From Salinimicrobium profundisediminis (GTDB lineage: Bacteria > Bacteroidota > Bacteroidia > Flavobacteriales > Flavobacteriaceae): 64,000 nt of DNA. Position numbers and translations under genes: made by a program. The notes under the pieces are model-generated. The model was given only the letters and a program-made list of their open reading frames with translations. It was not told the DNA's origin and made no database searches. The stretch is taken from contig NZ_JAPJDA010000002.1 of the NCBI RefSeq assembly GCF_026241755.1, forward strand, positions 186,001 to 250,000, in the 5' to 3' direction. This document shows positions 33,672 through 41,792 of this stretch, one piece after another. Position 1 is the stretch's first letter; each line of letters opens with the position of its first letter.

Positions 33672-34676
33672 ATGGCGCTAGAGAATATTAGATTAGAAGT
33701 AATGAAGACTGTTGAAAAGTCTATCGATGAATTTGTAGAAAAGTATCTCATTCCGGTGGAAGATATCTGGCAGCCTACAGATCTTTTGCCAAATTCGCAG
33801 AAAGAGAATTTCTTTGAAGAAGTGACCCAGATCCGTGAAGAAGCACAGGAACTCGGATACGATTTCTGGGTGGTGCTCGTAGCCGATATGGTCACCGAAG
33901 AAGCCCTGCCTACTTACGAATCCTGGCTTATGGACATGGAAGGTGTAGAACAACACGGGGCCTCAAAAGGGAATCAAAACGGATGGGCTAAATGGATTCG
34001 CCACTGGACCGGCGAAGAGAACCGTCATGGAGATACACTCAATAAATACCTTTATTTATCGGGAAGAGTAAACATGAGGGAAGTGGAAAAAACCACGCAA
34101 CACCTCATTAATGATGGTTTTGACATTGGTACCGGGCGTGATCCTTACCGCAATTTCGTATATACCAGCTTCCAGGAACTGGCAACCAATATTTCTCACA
34201 AACGAGTAGGGCAACTTGCGAGAAAGAAAGGTAATAAAATGCTGGCCAAGATGTGTAACATCATCGCGGGAGACGAAATGCGTCACCACCTTGCCTACAG
34301 GGAGTTTGTAAAGACCATTTTTGAGTACGATCCAAGTGAGATGATGCTTGCTTTTGAAGATATGATGAAAAAGAAGATCGTTATGCCTGCCCAGTTCATT
34401 AGAGAGAGTGGCCAGGGCATTGGCGAGGCTTTTGAAAACTTCTCAAATGCTGCTCAAAGGCTTGGCGTCTACACTACACAAGATTACATCGAGATCCTTC
34501 AAAAACTGAATGACTACTGGGAAATTGACAAAATGACTTCCCTTACAGATAAAGCCGAAAAAGCCCGTGATTACCTCATGAAACTTCCAGACAGGATGAC
34601 GAGAATTGCTGAGAGGATCAAAGTTCCACAAGATCCGCACCAGTTTGCCTGGGTAACACCAAACGGAAAGTTATAA
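33672..34676 (+). CDS. Acyl-ACP desaturase (soluble di-iron, ferritin-like)
   Basis: Introduces a double bond into acyl-ACP using O2 and a di-iron centre, setting membrane fluidity. The iron ligands are complete: EE near 76-77, EENRH at 115-119 and DEMRHH at 201-206. The 334 residues match bacterial and plant-type stearoyl-ACP desaturases. No membrane helices. It is monocistronic with a strong terminator. Confidence 0.93.
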   Translation: MALENIRLEVMKTVEKSIDEFVEKYLIPVEDIWQPTDLLPNSQKENFFEEVTQIREEAQELGYDFWVVLVADMVTEEALPTYESWLMDMEGVEQHGASKGNQNGWAKWIRHWTGEENRHGDTLNKYLYLSGRVNMREVEKTTQHLINDGFDIGTGRDPYRNFVYTSFQELATNISHKRVGQLARKKGNKMLAKMCNIIAGDEMRHHLAYREFVKTIFEYDPSEMMLAFEDMMKKKIVMPAQFIRESGQGIGEAFENFSNAAQRLGVYTTQDYIEILQKLNDYWEIDKMTSLTDKAEKARDYLMKLPDRMTRIAERIKVPQDPHQFAWVTPNGKL

Positions 34677-34683
34677 GCATTGG

Positions 34684-34717
34684 GAGGCTGTTCTTAAAAA
34701 GACAGCCTCTTTTTTTT
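34684..34717 (+). terminator. Intrinsic terminator of the desaturase gene
   Basis: GAGGCTGT (34684-34691) pairs with ACAGCCTC (34702-34709), followed by eight T residues. Confidence 0.9.
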
Positions 34718-34743
34718 GTTTTCTTTCTGCGGAAGTTTCCTTC

Positions 34744-34760
34744 CAAAAATGGCAATTTTG
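34744..34760. repeat. Dispersed palindrome, near-exact copy after the desaturase
   Basis: CAAAAATGGCAATTTTG; one arm is exact, the other has an extra A in place of a T. It lies in the spacer before the EamA gene. Confidence 0.6.
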
Positions 34761-34929
34761 AGCAGCTTTTCCAGGAACTCTTTCAGTAAAAATTATGTCT
34801 AAAAAGGAAATCAATTTTCCTGCTGAAGATTTTTCAAAAACTATCCACAGGAATCCTGTTTTTTAAAGAAAAAATCGCGGTAGCTGAAGCAGCCGTTTTA
34901 TTGCTAAGTTTGCACAGCAAATTTTTAGC

Positions 34930-35874
34930 ATGGGTACCACCAAAAATCCGCTTTTTATAGTTCTGGCCTTTTTCTCCATCTATGTGATCTGGGGCTCCAC
35001 TTACCTGCTCAACAAGATCGCGGTGACCGAGTTGCCGCCATTCATGCTGGCTTCTATCAGGTTTGCCACAGCGGGCCTCCTCATATTCGGGATAAGCCGT
35101 GCCATGGGCAAAAGACTGCGAATTACCCGCGCACAATTCTTCAATACCGCGATTGCGGGATTCCTTTTCCTGGCTTTTGGAAACGGCGTGGTGGTTTGGA
35201 CTCTCAGGTATGTAGACAGCGGCTTTGCAGCCCTGATAATTTCGGCACAACCCCTGGTAGTGCTGGTGTTTATGCGCATTTTTGAGGGAAAAAAGATCCT
35301 GCCCATGTCTATGGTAGGGGTCGCATTGGGCTTAACAGGTATTTACCTACTCGTGAGCCAGAAGCAGGTCACTTCAGAAGAAAATTCAGTTTTGGGAAGT
35401 ATCATGATCTTCTGCTGTCTTCTTAGCTGGTCTTACGGAAGCCTTTTTGTGGGAAAAGCAAATTTACCAACCAATCATTTTGTCAATACGGGCTATCAAA
35501 TGTTTGCAGCAGGCATCATTTTGGCCATAGCAAGTCTTGCCTTCAACGAGCCCTGGAGCTCTCCTTTCAACTGGAGCACCCCGGTACAATACTCGATGCT
35601 ACTGCTCATTATCTTCGGAAGTATTGTAGCATTTACAGCCTTTAATTACCTGCTGAAGGTGATCTCTCCCGAAAAAGTGGCCACTTCCACCTATGTAAAT
35701 CCGGTTATTGCCATGATTCTGGGCTGGTACTTTTTAGATGAACAAATCACAAGCCAGTCGGCCATTGCCGCAGCCGTTCTTCTCACGGGAGTATACTTTA
35801 TAAACACCAAGAAAAAACTGATGGTGCTTTCGCGATTCACAAGCAAAGCATCTACTTTTCTGAAGAAAAATTAG
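34930..35874 (+). CDS. EamA/DMT-family transporter (second)
   Basis: A 314-residue protein with ten hydrophobic helices in two EamA repeats. The first opens with IYVIWGSTYLLNKIAVTELP, the WGS/TY segment typical of RhaT/YdcZ-like EamA exporters; the second ends with TYVNPVIAMILGWYFLDEQI. The substrate is unknown. It differs in sequence from the EamA protein at 8562-9461 and is not a recent duplicate. It is a single gene with palindrome copies on both sides (34745 and 35880). Confidence 0.88.
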   Translation: MGTTKNPLFIVLAFFSIYVIWGSTYLLNKIAVTELPPFMLASIRFATAGLLIFGISRAMGKRLRITRAQFFNTAIAGFLFLAFGNGVVVWTLRYVDSGFAALIISAQPLVVLVFMRIFEGKKILPMSMVGVALGLTGIYLLVSQKQVTSEENSVLGSIMIFCCLLSWSYGSLFVGKANLPTNHFVNTGYQMFAAGIILAIASLAFNEPWSSPFNWSTPVQYSMLLLIIFGSIVAFTAFNYLLKVISPEKVATSTYVNPVIAMILGWYFLDEQITSQSAIAAAVLLTGVYFINTKKKLMVLSRFTSKASTFLKKN

Positions 35875-35878
35875 GGGC

Positions 35879-35895
35879 GAAAAATGCCATTTTTC
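35879..35895. repeat. Dispersed palindrome, exact-core copy after EamA
   Basis: GAAAAATGCCATTTTTC with exact core 35880-35894, five bases after the EamA stop codon; the right flank CACACC resembles the extended half-site GACACC. Confidence 0.8.
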
Positions 35896-35952
35896 ACACC
35901 TTAGCAGCATTTCCTTTCTTCGGAAATAACCGCTCCTGTTATTCCTGAATCT

Positions 35953-36330
35953 CTACTTTACCTCCAGATTCTTGTGGCTCACGTTGACCGCATTCTGCTG
36001 AATGTCAAAAACCAGGGTCTTCTTAAAATAATCGTCTCCCTCCTGGAGATAACTTCCGGTAACCGATTCTTCTTTTCCGTTGTTGCGGGTAAACCTGAAG
36101 GTGTACTTACCATCAACAGCATCTCCGGGCACCTGAAGGGTATGCGCTATTTCCTGCCCTGCCGGCAAGGCATCGACCTCAAAACTTACTTTTTCCCCGG
36201 CAGTGAAGACCCGCAGGTTTTTAACTGTTTCAGAAGTATTGTTGACAAGTTCCAGTTCCAGAACATGATCTTCGGGGACGCAGGAGAAAATAAGGCCGAT
36301 AAACAACAAGACTGTAAAGATTCTTTTCAT
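35953..36330 (-). CDS. Small lipoprotein of unknown function
   Basis: A 125-residue protein with lipobox GLIFSC (cysteine 17) and a single beta-rich domain (LELELVNNTSETVKNLRVF, KYTFRFTRNNGKEESVTG). No recognised family. It diverges from the old-yellow-enzyme gene through a 203-base spacer in which I find no clear operator. Confidence 0.72.
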   Translation of the reverse strand: MKRIFTVLLFIGLIFSCVPEDHVLELELVNNTSETVKNLRVFTAGEKVSFEVDALPAGQEIAHTLQVPGDAVDGKYTFRFTRNNGKEESVTGSYLQEGDDYFKKTLVFDIQQNAVNVSHKNLEVK

Positions 36331-36533
36331 TTGAGTAGTTGGTTTAGTTTGTTCTAAGATAAAGAATCTGTCACTTTAAAAGAAGTGGTTTTTCTACGCA
36401 AGGGTTTTAACAGGCTTAACTTAACATACTTTAACCCTTTCCTTTGACATACATCAATTCTAACCCGCCAGGCCTTTATTACCTTTACACTGTTGAGGAT
36501 TAACCTCATAACAAGACAAATAAAATTATAGAT

Positions 36534-37652
36534 ATGAACAAAGAACAAGCACTATTACAACCGTATAATAAAGGAAGTTTGAACCTGAAAAACCGCGTGG
36601 TCATGGCTCCCATGACACGAAGCCGGGCCACAAACGCTGAAAATAAACCTACCGGAGAACTTCAGGGGGAGTATTATAAACAACGGGCCAGCGCCGGACT
36701 CATCATTACCGAAGGGGCCCAAATCTCTAAACAGGCCGTGGGTTATATCAATACGCCGGGGATCCATTCTGAAGAACAAATTCAAGGCTGGAAAGAAGTC
36801 ACCGATAAAGTTCATGAAGCCGACGGAAAGATCTTTATACAGCTTTGGCATGTGGGTAGAATGTCTCACCCCGATTTTCACAACGGAAATTTACCCGTGG
36901 CACCTTCAGCCATAAATCCAAATTCAAAATCCTTCACTTCCGAAGGTTTAAAAGACACGGTCACGCCAAAAGAAATGAGCGTGGAGGAAATCAAATCTAC
37001 CGTGCAGGATTTTAAACAAGCCGCTGCAAACGCCATGAAAGCCGGTTTTGACGGGGTAGAAATCCATTCCTCAAATGGTTATTTGCTGCACCAGTTCTTT
37101 AATGGAACCTCAAACCAACGCACCGATGAGTATGGTGGCAGCATTGAAAACCGTGCAAAGATCCTTTTTGAAGTGATTGACGCCATTAAAGAAGTAATGC
37201 CCGAAGAGAAAATTGGCCTGCGCCTTAACCCTTCCCTGCACGGGATCTTTGGGATGACCATGGATGAAGAAACCATTCCTACTTTTGATTACATCATTAA
37301 GAAGCTGAATGATTACAACCTGGCTTACCTTCACCTTTCTGAACCTTTTAATGATGTTTCCGATCTTCCTTTTGCTGAAACTGAGATCGCGAAACGTTAC
37401 AGGCCTATGTATAACGGGACTTTAATGATCAATACCAACTTTGACCAGGAAAGTGGAAATACCGTTCTGAAAGCAGGCAATGCCGATCTTGTAGCCTTCG
37501 GAAAACCTTACGTTTCAAACCCCGACCTGGTAGAGCGGTTTGAACAGGGCGTTGAACTAACCGAATGGGATGAGAAAACCTTCTACACCCCCGGAAAAGA
37601 AGGATATTTAGATTACCCGGTAAAAACTGAAAGAGAACCTGCACTAAAATAA
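36534..37652 (+). CDS. Old yellow enzyme family alkene reductase (NemA-like)
   Basis: FMN enzyme that reduces activated C=C bonds with NAD(P)H. TIM-barrel motifs: NRVVMAPMTRSRA (21-33), IFIQLWHVGRMSHP, and the catalytic HSSN pair in GVEIHSSNGYLLHQF, followed by TDEYGGSIENR. The 372 residues fit. Physiological roles usually include detoxifying electrophiles. Followed by a bidirectional terminator shared with the convergent aldehyde dehydrogenase gene. Confidence 0.92.
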   Translation: MNKEQALLQPYNKGSLNLKNRVVMAPMTRSRATNAENKPTGELQGEYYKQRASAGLIITEGAQISKQAVGYINTPGIHSEEQIQGWKEVTDKVHEADGKIFIQLWHVGRMSHPDFHNGNLPVAPSAINPNSKSFTSEGLKDTVTPKEMSVEEIKSTVQDFKQAAANAMKAGFDGVEIHSSNGYLLHQFFNGTSNQRTDEYGGSIENRAKILFEVIDAIKEVMPEEKIGLRLNPSLHGIFGMTMDEETIPTFDYIIKKLNDYNLAYLHLSEPFNDVSDLPFAETEIAKRYRPMYNGTLMINTNFDQESGNTVLKAGNADLVAFGKPYVSNPDLVERFEQGVELTEWDEKTFYTPGKEGYLDYPVKTEREPALK

Positions 37653-37672
37653 GGTTCCAAAAATGCTAAAAT

Positions 37673-37702
37673 AAAGAGGCTGTCTTTCGGGACAGCCTCT
37701 TT
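37673..37702. terminator. Bidirectional terminator between the convergent OYE and ALDH genes
   Basis: AAAGAGGCTGTC (37673-37684) pairs perfectly with GACAGCCTCTTT (37691-37702) around TTTCGG. The stem core GAGGCTGTC is the same as in the desaturase terminator at 34684. Confidence 0.85.
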
Positions 37703-37724
37703 ATTGTTTCAGCGTGTTTAGCTC

Positions 37725-39284
37725 TTACAAATCAAACTTGATTCCCTGCGCCAGTGGCAGTTCAGTCGTGTAGTTGATCGTATTTGTTTGTCGGCGCATA
37801 TAGACCTTCCAGGCATCAGAACCTGATTCTCTACCACCACCGGTTTCTTTCTCACCTCCAAAGGCTCCACCAATCTCGGCGCCCGAGGTTCCTATGTTCA
37901 CATTGGCGATTCCGCAGTCAGATCCTTCTACCGAAAGGAATCTTTCAGCCTCTCTTAGGTTGTTGGTCATAATTGCAGATGATAATCCCTGTACCACTCC
38001 ATTTTGAAGTTCCAGCGCATTTTCGAGATCTCCCGAATACTTCATAATGTATAAGACCGGAGCAAAGGTTTCGTGTTGTACAATCTCAAATTCATTTTTG
38101 GCTTCAGCAATTGCCGGTTTTACATAGCATCCACTTTCATAACCCTCACCTTCAAGCACCCCACCTTCTACAAGGATGTTTCCGCCTTCTTCAACTACTT
38201 TGTCTAAAGCAGCCTGGTAATTTTTAACCGCGTCCTTATCGATAAGTGGCCCTACATGGTTATTTTCATCTAATGGGTTACCAATTCGTATTTGCTTATA
38301 GGCATCAACAATAGCGTTCTTCACCTGGTCGTAAACATCTTCGTGCACAATTAATCTACGGGTTGAAGTACAGCGTTGCCCGCAAGTTCCCACGGCTCCA
38401 AAAACGGCTCCAATCACTGTATTTTTAATATTGGCATCGGGAGTTACAATGATGGCATTGTTTCCACCAAGTTCCAGAAGAGATTTTCCAAGTCTTGCAG
38501 CAACTGCCTGGGCAACTATTTTACCCATTCTTATAGACCCGGTTGCAGATAGCAAAGGAACCCTTTTATCATTGGTCATCATTTCACCAACTTTGTAGTC
38601 TCCGGTGATCAAACAGGAAATACCTTCAGGAAGTCCGTTTTCTGAGAAAACTTTGGCTGCAATATTCTGGCAGGCCACAGAGGTTAAAGGGGTCTTTTCA
38701 GATCCTTTCCACACGCATACATCGCCACATACCCAGGCAAGAGCGGTGTTCCACGACCATACAGCTACAGGGAAATTAAAAGCCGAGATCACTCCCACTA
38801 TCCCCAGCGGATGGTACTGTTCGTACATGCGGTGCCCGGGCCGTTCTGAGTGCATGGTAAGCCCGTGCAACTGCCGGCTTAATCCCACTGCAAAATCACA
38901 GATATCGATCATCTCCTGTACTTCTCCCAGCCCTTCCTGGTAAGATTTTCCCATTTCATAAGAAACCAGTTTCCCAAGAGGCTCTTTTAAGCGGCGCAAT
39001 TCGTCATTAAATTTCCTTACTATTTCCCCTCTTTGAGGCGAAGGCATTGTTCTCCAGGCTTTAAAAGCTTCCTGTGCAGTTTTGATGGTGCGTTCATAAT
39101 CTTCGCGGGTAGTAGACTTTACTTTTCCAATTAAAGCTCCGTCAACCGGGGAGTAAGATTCGATGACCTCTCCCGAAGAAAACCATTCCTTCCCGGTAGA
39201 AGTACCGTTGTTCACCTTGTCTACATTAAGACCAAGATCTTTTAAAGCCTGATTTATTCCGAATTTTTCAGCAATTGCGCTCAT
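37725..39284 (-). CDS. Aldehyde dehydrogenase, ALDH7-like (aminoadipate semialdehyde type)
   Basis: Oxidises an aldehyde to the acid with NAD. The catalytic residues are in place: Asn170 in SAFNFPVAVW, Glu271 in LLELGGNNA and Cys305 in GTCGQRCTST. The 519 residues and the N-terminal sequence YEQYHPLGIVGVISAFN match ALDH7 (piperideine-6-carboxylate/aminoadipate semialdehyde dehydrogenase of lysine breakdown). The 3-hydroxyanthranilate dioxygenase gene lies upstream on the same strand, but the ALDH is not obviously the kynurenine-pathway aminomuconate enzyme. Confidence 0.93.
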   Translation of the reverse strand: MSAIAEKFGINQALKDLGLNVDKVNNGTSTGKEWFSSGEVIESYSPVDGALIGKVKSTTREDYERTIKTAQEAFKAWRTMPSPQRGEIVRKFNDELRRLKEPLGKLVSYEMGKSYQEGLGEVQEMIDICDFAVGLSRQLHGLTMHSERPGHRMYEQYHPLGIVGVISAFNFPVAVWSWNTALAWVCGDVCVWKGSEKTPLTSVACQNIAAKVFSENGLPEGISCLITGDYKVGEMMTNDKRVPLLSATGSIRMGKIVAQAVAARLGKSLLELGGNNAIIVTPDANIKNTVIGAVFGAVGTCGQRCTSTRRLIVHEDVYDQVKNAIVDAYKQIRIGNPLDENNHVGPLIDKDAVKNYQAALDKVVEEGGNILVEGGVLEGEGYESGCYVKPAIAEAKNEFEIVQHETFAPVLYIMKYSGDLENALELQNGVVQGLSSAIMTNNLREAERFLSVEGSDCGIANVNIGTSGAEIGGAFGGEKETGGGRESGSDAWKVYMRRQTNTINYTTELPLAQGIKFDL

Positions 39285-39364
39285 TCTTGTTGTTGTTTTA
39301 GTATGTTTTTGTTTGGATAGTTGCGAATATAAAAAAATTAAAGAGGAAAGCCTTGTTTAAACCC

Positions 39365-39886
39365 CTACTTCGGCTTTTCCATCACCGTTCCGCAGTTGTT
39401 ACAGGTGCGCAGTTCCTCACTGTTGTAGAAATGTTCAAAATGCTTCTGAAAATCATTCTCGATATCATTCAGCGGGAAATAGACTTCATATAATTTATTA
39501 TTACAGTTTTCACAAAACCACAATAAACCGTCTTTAGCATCAAGCTCTATCCTTCTTCGCTCCACCACAAGCCCTACAGAACCCTCTGTACGCTCGGGCG
39601 AATGCGGCACTTTTGCGGGGTTGAGATACATATCGCCGGGCCCCAGCTCAAAAGTCCTTTTTTGACCCTCTTCCTGAACGTGCACTTTTATTTGCCCCTC
39701 CAGCTGGTAAAACAACTCTTCGGTTTCGTTGTAATGGTAATCTTTCCGCGAGTTTGGGCCGCCCACTACCATTACAATATAATCTTCGGCGTCGGGATAG
39801 ATGCTTTTATTGGCCACAGGCGGTTTTAGAAGATCCCGGTTCTGCGCTATCCACTTATTTAAATTAAAAGGTTTTGAAATTGCCAT
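39365..39886 (-). CDS. haaO: 3-hydroxyanthranilate 3,4-dioxygenase
   Basis: Iron-dependent cupin that opens 3-hydroxyanthranilate in the kynurenine route of tryptophan breakdown or NAD synthesis. The cupin segment NSRKDYHYNETEELFYQLEG holds the metal ligands; GDMYLNPAKVPHSPERTEG gives the third histidine. A C-terminal rubredoxin-like metal site has FCENCN and RTCNNCG. I use ATG 39886 (MAISKPFNLNKW, 173 residues) because homologues start here; the longer frame to 39940 adds unconserved residues. Other kynurenine genes are not in the window. Confidence 0.93.
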   Translation of the reverse strand: MAISKPFNLNKWIAQNRDLLKPPVANKSIYPDAEDYIVMVVGGPNSRKDYHYNETEELFYQLEGQIKVHVQEEGQKRTFELGPGDMYLNPAKVPHSPERTEGSVGLVVERRRIELDAKDGLLWFCENCNNKLYEVYFPLNDIENDFQKHFEHFYNSEELRTCNNCGTVMEKPK

Positions 39887-40001
39887 GTCTCTATTTTTGG
39901 ACCTTAAATTTACGCAATCTTTTCCTGAAGCACCACCCAAAGCATTACTTGCTGTGATACCGCTCTTTTTTTATAACTTTCCTGCTGAAAAACTTCCGGT
40001 T

Positions 40002-41078
40002 ATGAAAAAAATACTTCTCGTTTTTGCCATTTTTGGCACCCTGGCCTGTAATAATGCTGAAAAACAAAGTAAGGTAGAGGGGGCAACCCCTGAAGCAGCT
40101 TCCGAAGAGAAAGATACAGCACCCAACTTTGGGATTGTGATTCACGGTGGCGCCGGCACCATCTTAAAAGAAAATATGAGCGACAGCCTGGAGCAGCAAT
40201 ACCGGGCAAAGCTTGAAGAAGCCATAAGAACAGGACATGAGATCCTGGCCAATGGCGGTACTGCGGTAGAAGCCGTGCAAAGAACCATTAATGTGATGGA
40301 AGATTCGCCATTGTTTAACGCCGGGAAAGGTGCTGTTTTCACCAACGAAGGCACTAATGAGCTCGATGCATCAATTATGGACGGCTCTAACCTCAATGCA
40401 GGCGCAGTGGCCGGGGTCACTACCATCAAGAACCCCATCAACCTGGCTTATGAAGTCATGGTAAATTCTGAACACGTGATGCTGGCCGGTAAAGGCGCCG
40501 AAAGATTTGCCAAAGAACAGGGCATCGAGATCGTAGACCCGCAATATTTTTATACCGAAAACCGGTACAGGAGTCTGCAGCGTATTAGGGAACAGGAGAA
40601 AACACAGCTGGACCATGACGATCAAAAAACAGCATTTTTGGATCCCTATATTAAAGATTCCAAATTTGGAACTGTGGGTTGTGCTGCGCTCGATAAACAC
40701 GGAAATCTTGCCGCAGGAACCTCTACCGGCGGAATGACCAACAAAAGATACAACCGCATTGGCGACGCCCCTATAATTGGCGCGGGTACCTACGCCAATA
40801 ATAAAACCGTGGCGGTATCTAGCACGGGCTGGGGCGAATTCTTCATCCGCGGTATGGTGGCCTATGATATTTCGGCACTTATGGAATACGGCGGATTAAG
40901 CCTGGAGGATGCCGCAAGGGAAGTAATCCAAGAAAAGGTCCCGGCATTGGGCGGAGACGGTGGCATTATTGCAATAGATCACAATGGAAATGTCGCCATG
41001 GAATTTAATACCGCCGGAATGTATCGCGCAAAAATGAACCGGGATGGAGACCTGGAAATAGGCATCTACGGCGAGTAA
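40002..41078 (+). CDS. Isoaspartyl peptidase/L-asparaginase, Ntn hydrolase, lipoprotein-type
   Basis: Precursor of a self-cleaving N-terminal-nucleophile hydrolase. The cleavage site lies before Thr224 in KFGTVGCAALDK, with STGGMTNKRYNRIGDAPIIG after it forming the substrate site. Residues 1-16 are a lipoprotein signal with lipobox TLAC (Cys16), so it is probably exported. I use ATG 40002; a longer frame from 39801 is antisense to haaO and has no conserved extension. The gene diverges from haaO. A variant palindrome AAAAACAGCATTTTTGG (40625-40641) lies inside. Confidence 0.9.
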   Translation: MKKILLVFAIFGTLACNNAEKQSKVEGATPEAASEEKDTAPNFGIVIHGGAGTILKENMSDSLEQQYRAKLEEAIRTGHEILANGGTAVEAVQRTINVMEDSPLFNAGKGAVFTNEGTNELDASIMDGSNLNAGAVAGVTTIKNPINLAYEVMVNSEHVMLAGKGAERFAKEQGIEIVDPQYFYTENRYRSLQRIREQEKTQLDHDDQKTAFLDPYIKDSKFGTVGCAALDKHGNLAAGTSTGGMTNKRYNRIGDAPIIGAGTYANNKTVAVSSTGWGEFFIRGMVAYDISALMEYGGLSLEDAAREVIQEKVPALGGDGGIIAIDHNGNVAMEFNTAGMYRAKMNRDGDLEIGIYGE

Positions 41079-41101
41079 TATTCCTTCCGAATACACCTCC
41101 T

Positions 41102-41180
41102 AAAAAGCTGTATTAAAAGCTCTTAAAATGTCATTTCTGAAACTTCAGGATGACAACAATAGCTTTTAGGCGGCTTTTTT
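41102..41180. repeat. Nested stem-loop spacer after the peptidase gene
   Basis: Inner hairpin TGTCATTTCTGAA (41129-41141) with TTCAGGATGACA (41144-41155); middle stem AAAAGCT (41115-41121) with AGCTTTT (41161-41167); outer AAAAAGC (41102-41108) with GCTTTTT (41173-41179). The inner unit resembles a common flavobacterial intergenic repeat. It probably also ends the upstream transcript. Confidence 0.6.
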
Positions 41181-41221
41181 CATATTCAGGCAGCAGGCAT
41201 TAACAAAATTTTATAGTTCCT

Positions 41222-41257
41222 TTAGTTCGGAAATTCCCGAACTAAGTGGTAGTTTTG
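41222..41257 (+). promoter_or_regulatory. Inverted-repeat operator candidate and promoter of the efflux operon
   Basis: TTAGTTCGG (41222-41230) and CCGAACTAA (41237-41245) form a perfect inverted repeat with a 6-base spacer. Four bases later TAGTTTTG (41250-41257) fits the TAnnTTTG -7 element. The dyad covers the -33 to -7 region, so a bound dimer would block the promoter. The MarR/GbsR gene starts at 41285, so autorepression is likely. Confidence 0.65.
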
Positions 41258-41284
41258 CAGCTTCAAATTTGAGAAGTTAAAAAC

Positions 41285-41773
41285 GTGGACTTAGAAATTC
41301 AGCGAAAGACGCTAATAGAAGAACTGGGAGTACACCTGGAGGAGGACAATCTTGCCCCCCTTGCAGCGCGTATTCTTGCTACTCTTATTCTTGCGGGAAG
41401 AAGAGGGGTGACTTTCGATGAGATGGTGTGTGAATTAAGTGCAGGAAAAAGTACGGTTTCTACTCATCTGGATCATCTTCAAGCAACAAACAGGGTAACA
41501 TATTTTACCAAACCTGGGGACCGCAAGCGGTACTTTGTCATTGACCCTAATCTTATCCTCAACCTAATGGAGGAAATGATCACAAAATGGGACAAAGAGA
41601 AAAGGCTCCACCTCAAAATTCGGGCATATAAAGAGCAGTGCAATTGCGAAGCCAGGGAAACCGGCGGCTTTCAATTTGATCTGGAATTTCAGGAAGATTT
41701 TCTCACTTATTTAGAGGAAACTTCAAACGCAGTAAAAAAATTCAGGGACAAACTTTTATCTAGAAACAATTAA
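41285..41773 (+). CDS. GbsR/MarR-family transcriptional regulator
   Basis: A 162-residue winged-helix repressor-type protein. The recognition helix is in MVCELSAGKSTVSTHLDHLQ, followed by the wing NRVTYFTKPGDRKRYFVID and a long dimerisation helix at the C terminus. The start is GTG at 41285. It is the first gene of the four-gene efflux operon (20 bases to the adaptor gene). It probably controls the pump through the dyad at 41222-41245. Confidence 0.88.
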   Translation: MDLEIQRKTLIEELGVHLEEDNLAPLAARILATLILAGRRGVTFDEMVCELSAGKSTVSTHLDHLQATNRVTYFTKPGDRKRYFVIDPNLILNLMEEMITKWDKEKRLHLKIRAYKEQCNCEARETGGFQFDLEFQEDFLTYLEETSNAVKKFRDKLLSRNN

Positions 41774-41792
41774 AACAGACAGAAAGCAGAAT

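Noticed and set aside
39801-40001. N-terminal extension of the isoaspartyl peptidase frame
   Set aside because: It runs antisense to haaO, and the lipoprotein signal at 40002 gives a clear start.
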